This document shows, piece after piece, positions 21,827-23,012 of a stretch of 23,012 bases of DNA. A model generated the notes under the pieces. That model saw only the letters and a program-made list of their open reading frames with translations, ran no database searches and was not told the origin of the DNA. This stretch comes from Candidatus Nomurabacteria bacterium (lineage in GTDB: Bacteria > Patescibacteriota > Minisyncoccia > Phycocordibacterales > UBA9973). Made by a program: the position numbers and the translations under genes. Numbering within the stretch: position 1 is the first letter of the stretch; each line of letters opens with the position of its first letter. The DNA is taken from contig JAHFNM010000008.1 in the NCBI GenBank assembly GCA_023267415.1, forward strand, positions 1 through 23,012. Direction: 5' to 3'.

Positions 21827-21924
21827 TTTTCTTTACCCTGTTAAATGCCCGTTTACGGCCTCGGCCTGAAGGCCGATTTAACAGGGTGACGATTTTCTAC
21901 ATTCGCTGTGCTCATAAGAAAATC
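21827..21924. promoter_or_regulatory. Structured fusA leader: two inverted repeats and a reverse copy of the promoter block
   Basis: ACCCTGTTAAAT (21835-21846) and ATTTAACAGGGT (21876-21887) are 12-bp arms around an inner TCGGCCT/AGGCCGA hairpin (21861-21876). GATTTTCT (21891-21898) and AGAAAATC (21917-21924) form a second stem 4 bp before the fusA ATG. TTTTCTTTACCCT (21827-21839) is the complement of 13 of the 15 nt shared by the two upstream promoters. Confidence 0.55.
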
Positions 21925-21928
21925 AATC

Positions 21929-23012
21929 ATGGAACGCGATTATCCTCTCAATAAAGTTCGAAATTTCGGAATCATTGCCCACATCGACGCTGGAAAGACC
22001 ACGACCTCAGAACGTGTGCTCTTCTACACGGGTGTTTCGCACAAGATCGGCGAGGTGCATGAAGGCGAGGCTGTGATGGACTGGATGGAGCAGGAGCGCG
22101 AGCGTGGAATCACGATCACTTCGGCTGCAACAACCTGTTTTTGGACACCGACCTATGTTGAGGACAAGAAAGACGCGAACAAGAAGTTCCGCTTCAACCT
22201 CATCGACACTCCTGGGCACATCGACTTTACAGTGGAAGTGAAGCGCTCGCTTCGCGTGCTCGACGGAGCAGTCGTCGTCTTTGACGGCGTTGCCGGAGTA
22301 GAACCGCAGTCCGAGACCAACTGGCGTTACGCCGACGAGGCCAATGTTCCTCGCGTGTGTTTCATCAACAAGCTTGACCGCACCGGTGCAAACTTTGAAA
22401 AATCATTCGCCTCTATCCTTGACCGTCTTTCAAAGAAGGCAGTTCGCCTTCAGCTTCCGATCGGCCTCGAAGACAAATTCGAAGGAGTCGTGGATCTTCT
22501 CGCAAACAAGGCTGTCCGCTTTGAAGGGGATAAGGGTGAGAAAGTCGTCGTTTCCGACAATATCCCAGAGGATATGAAGGCCGATGTTGCAAAATATCGA
22601 GGCGAACTCATTGAAGCGATCGTTGCAAACGACGACGCTATGATGACTGCATACCTCGATGGTGTTGAGCCATCACTCGCAGATCTTAAAGTTGTTCTTC
22701 GCAAAGCGGTGATCGCCAACACGATCTTCCCAGTTCTCGCTGGAACAGCACTCAAGAACAAGGGTGTTCAGCTCGTACTCGATGCTGTTGTTGACTACCT
22801 CCCGTCTCCATCCGACATGCCTCCGATGCATGCTATCAATCCTGACACCGAAGAAGACGTAGTGATCACTGCAAACGACAACGAGCCTCTCTCAGCGCTT
22901 GCTTTCAAGGTGGCATCCGATCCGTTCGTGGGTCAGCTCATCTTCTTCCGCGTCTATTCAGGAACACTCACTGCCGGATCATATGTATACAACCCACGCA
23001 CTCGCAACAAGG
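21929..23012 (+). CDS. fusA: Elongation factor G (partial, runs off the window)
   Basis: GTPase that drives ribosome translocation and, with RRF, recycling. The first 361 residues are present. It starts MERDYPLNKVRNFGIIAHID and carries the GTPase motifs G1 AHIDAGKTT, switch I RGITITSAAT, G3 DTPGHIDF and G4 NKLD, then domain II (LSALAFKVASDPFVGQLIFF with RVYSGTLTAGSYVYNPRTRNK to the edge). A 1.8-kb insert with two unknown genes separates it from rpsG, and it has a separate promoter and structured leader. No Shine-Dalgarno precedes the ATG at 21929. There is no stop in the window. Confidence 0.97.
   Translation, partial: MERDYPLNKVRNFGIIAHIDAGKTTTSERVLFYTGVSHKIGEVHEGEAVMDWMEQERERGITITSAATTCFWTPTYVEDKKDANKKFRFNLIDTPGHIDFTVEVKRSLRVLDGAVVVFDGVAGVEPQSETNWRYADEANVPRVCFINKLDRTGANFEKSFASILDRLSKKAVRLQLPIGLEDKFEGVVDLLANKAVRFEGDKGEKVVVSDNIPEDMKADVAKYRGELIEAIVANDDAMMTAYLDGVEPSLADLKVVLRKAVIANTIFPVLAGTALKNKGVQLVLDAVVDYLPSPSDMPPMHAINPDTEEDVVITANDNEPLSALAFKVASDPFVGQLIFFRVYSGTLTAGSYVYNPRTRNK

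Noticed and set aside
1..23012. UGA recoding as Gly, as in Gracilibacteria and SR1
   Set aside because: TGA ends tpiA, comEC and the 93-residue ORF at the expected places.

Overview
The window looks like part of a Candidatus Patescibacteria (CPR) genome, most likely Parcubacteria-like. This is inference from gene content: a Parcubacteria-style surface protein with Trp-rich repeats plus carboxypeptidase-regulatory-like domains, a minor-pilin cluster, ComEC without a lactamase domain, divergent TpiA/Pgk/SOD sequences, an HTTM-DCC fusion, and almost no Shine-Dalgarno sites. TGA is used as a normal stop (tpiA, comEC, the 93-residue ORF), so there is no sign of UGA recoding.

Layout. 1-3.4 kb: four consecutive pilin-like genes (GspH/FimT-, PilV-, PilW- and PilX-like), all forward. 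3.4-5.3 kb: tpiA and pgk, overlapping by ATGA and ending at a strong terminator. 5.3-7.5 kb: a reverse two-gene unit of unknown secreted/membrane proteins, one of them rich in beta strands, between two strong hairpins. 7.5-9.7 kb: a frameshifted HIT-family gene divergent from recJ. 9.7-12.6 kb: a small secreted unknown, a two-domain RNase HI overlapping comEC, and a doubtful small ORF. 12.6-15.1 kb: reverse Fe/Mn-type superoxide dismutase and a frameshifted HTTM-DCC membrane protein. 15.2-16.7 kb: an unknown 148-residue protein, ribosomal protein L28 (reverse) and a site-2-protease-like M50 peptidase. 16.7-19 kb: the large surface protein. 19-23 kb: the str cluster rpsL-rpsG-fusA (fusA runs off the end), interrupted between rpsG and fusA by two unknown genes with their own promoters and terminators.

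How the genes may work together. The pilins and ComEC are consistent with type IV pilus-assisted DNA uptake, and RecJ and RNase HI with nucleic-acid processing. TpiA/Pgk belong to lower glycolysis. The signals most worth checking are: start codons placed 6-8 nt behind extended -10 promoters (leaderless mRNAs); two perfect 36-bp GC-rich palindromes, one inside comEC; an identical 15-nt promoter block before both genes that split the str cluster; a multi-hairpin fusA leader; and two conserved genes each broken by what looks like the loss of one base. No tRNA, rRNA, CRISPR array or transposase was recognised.
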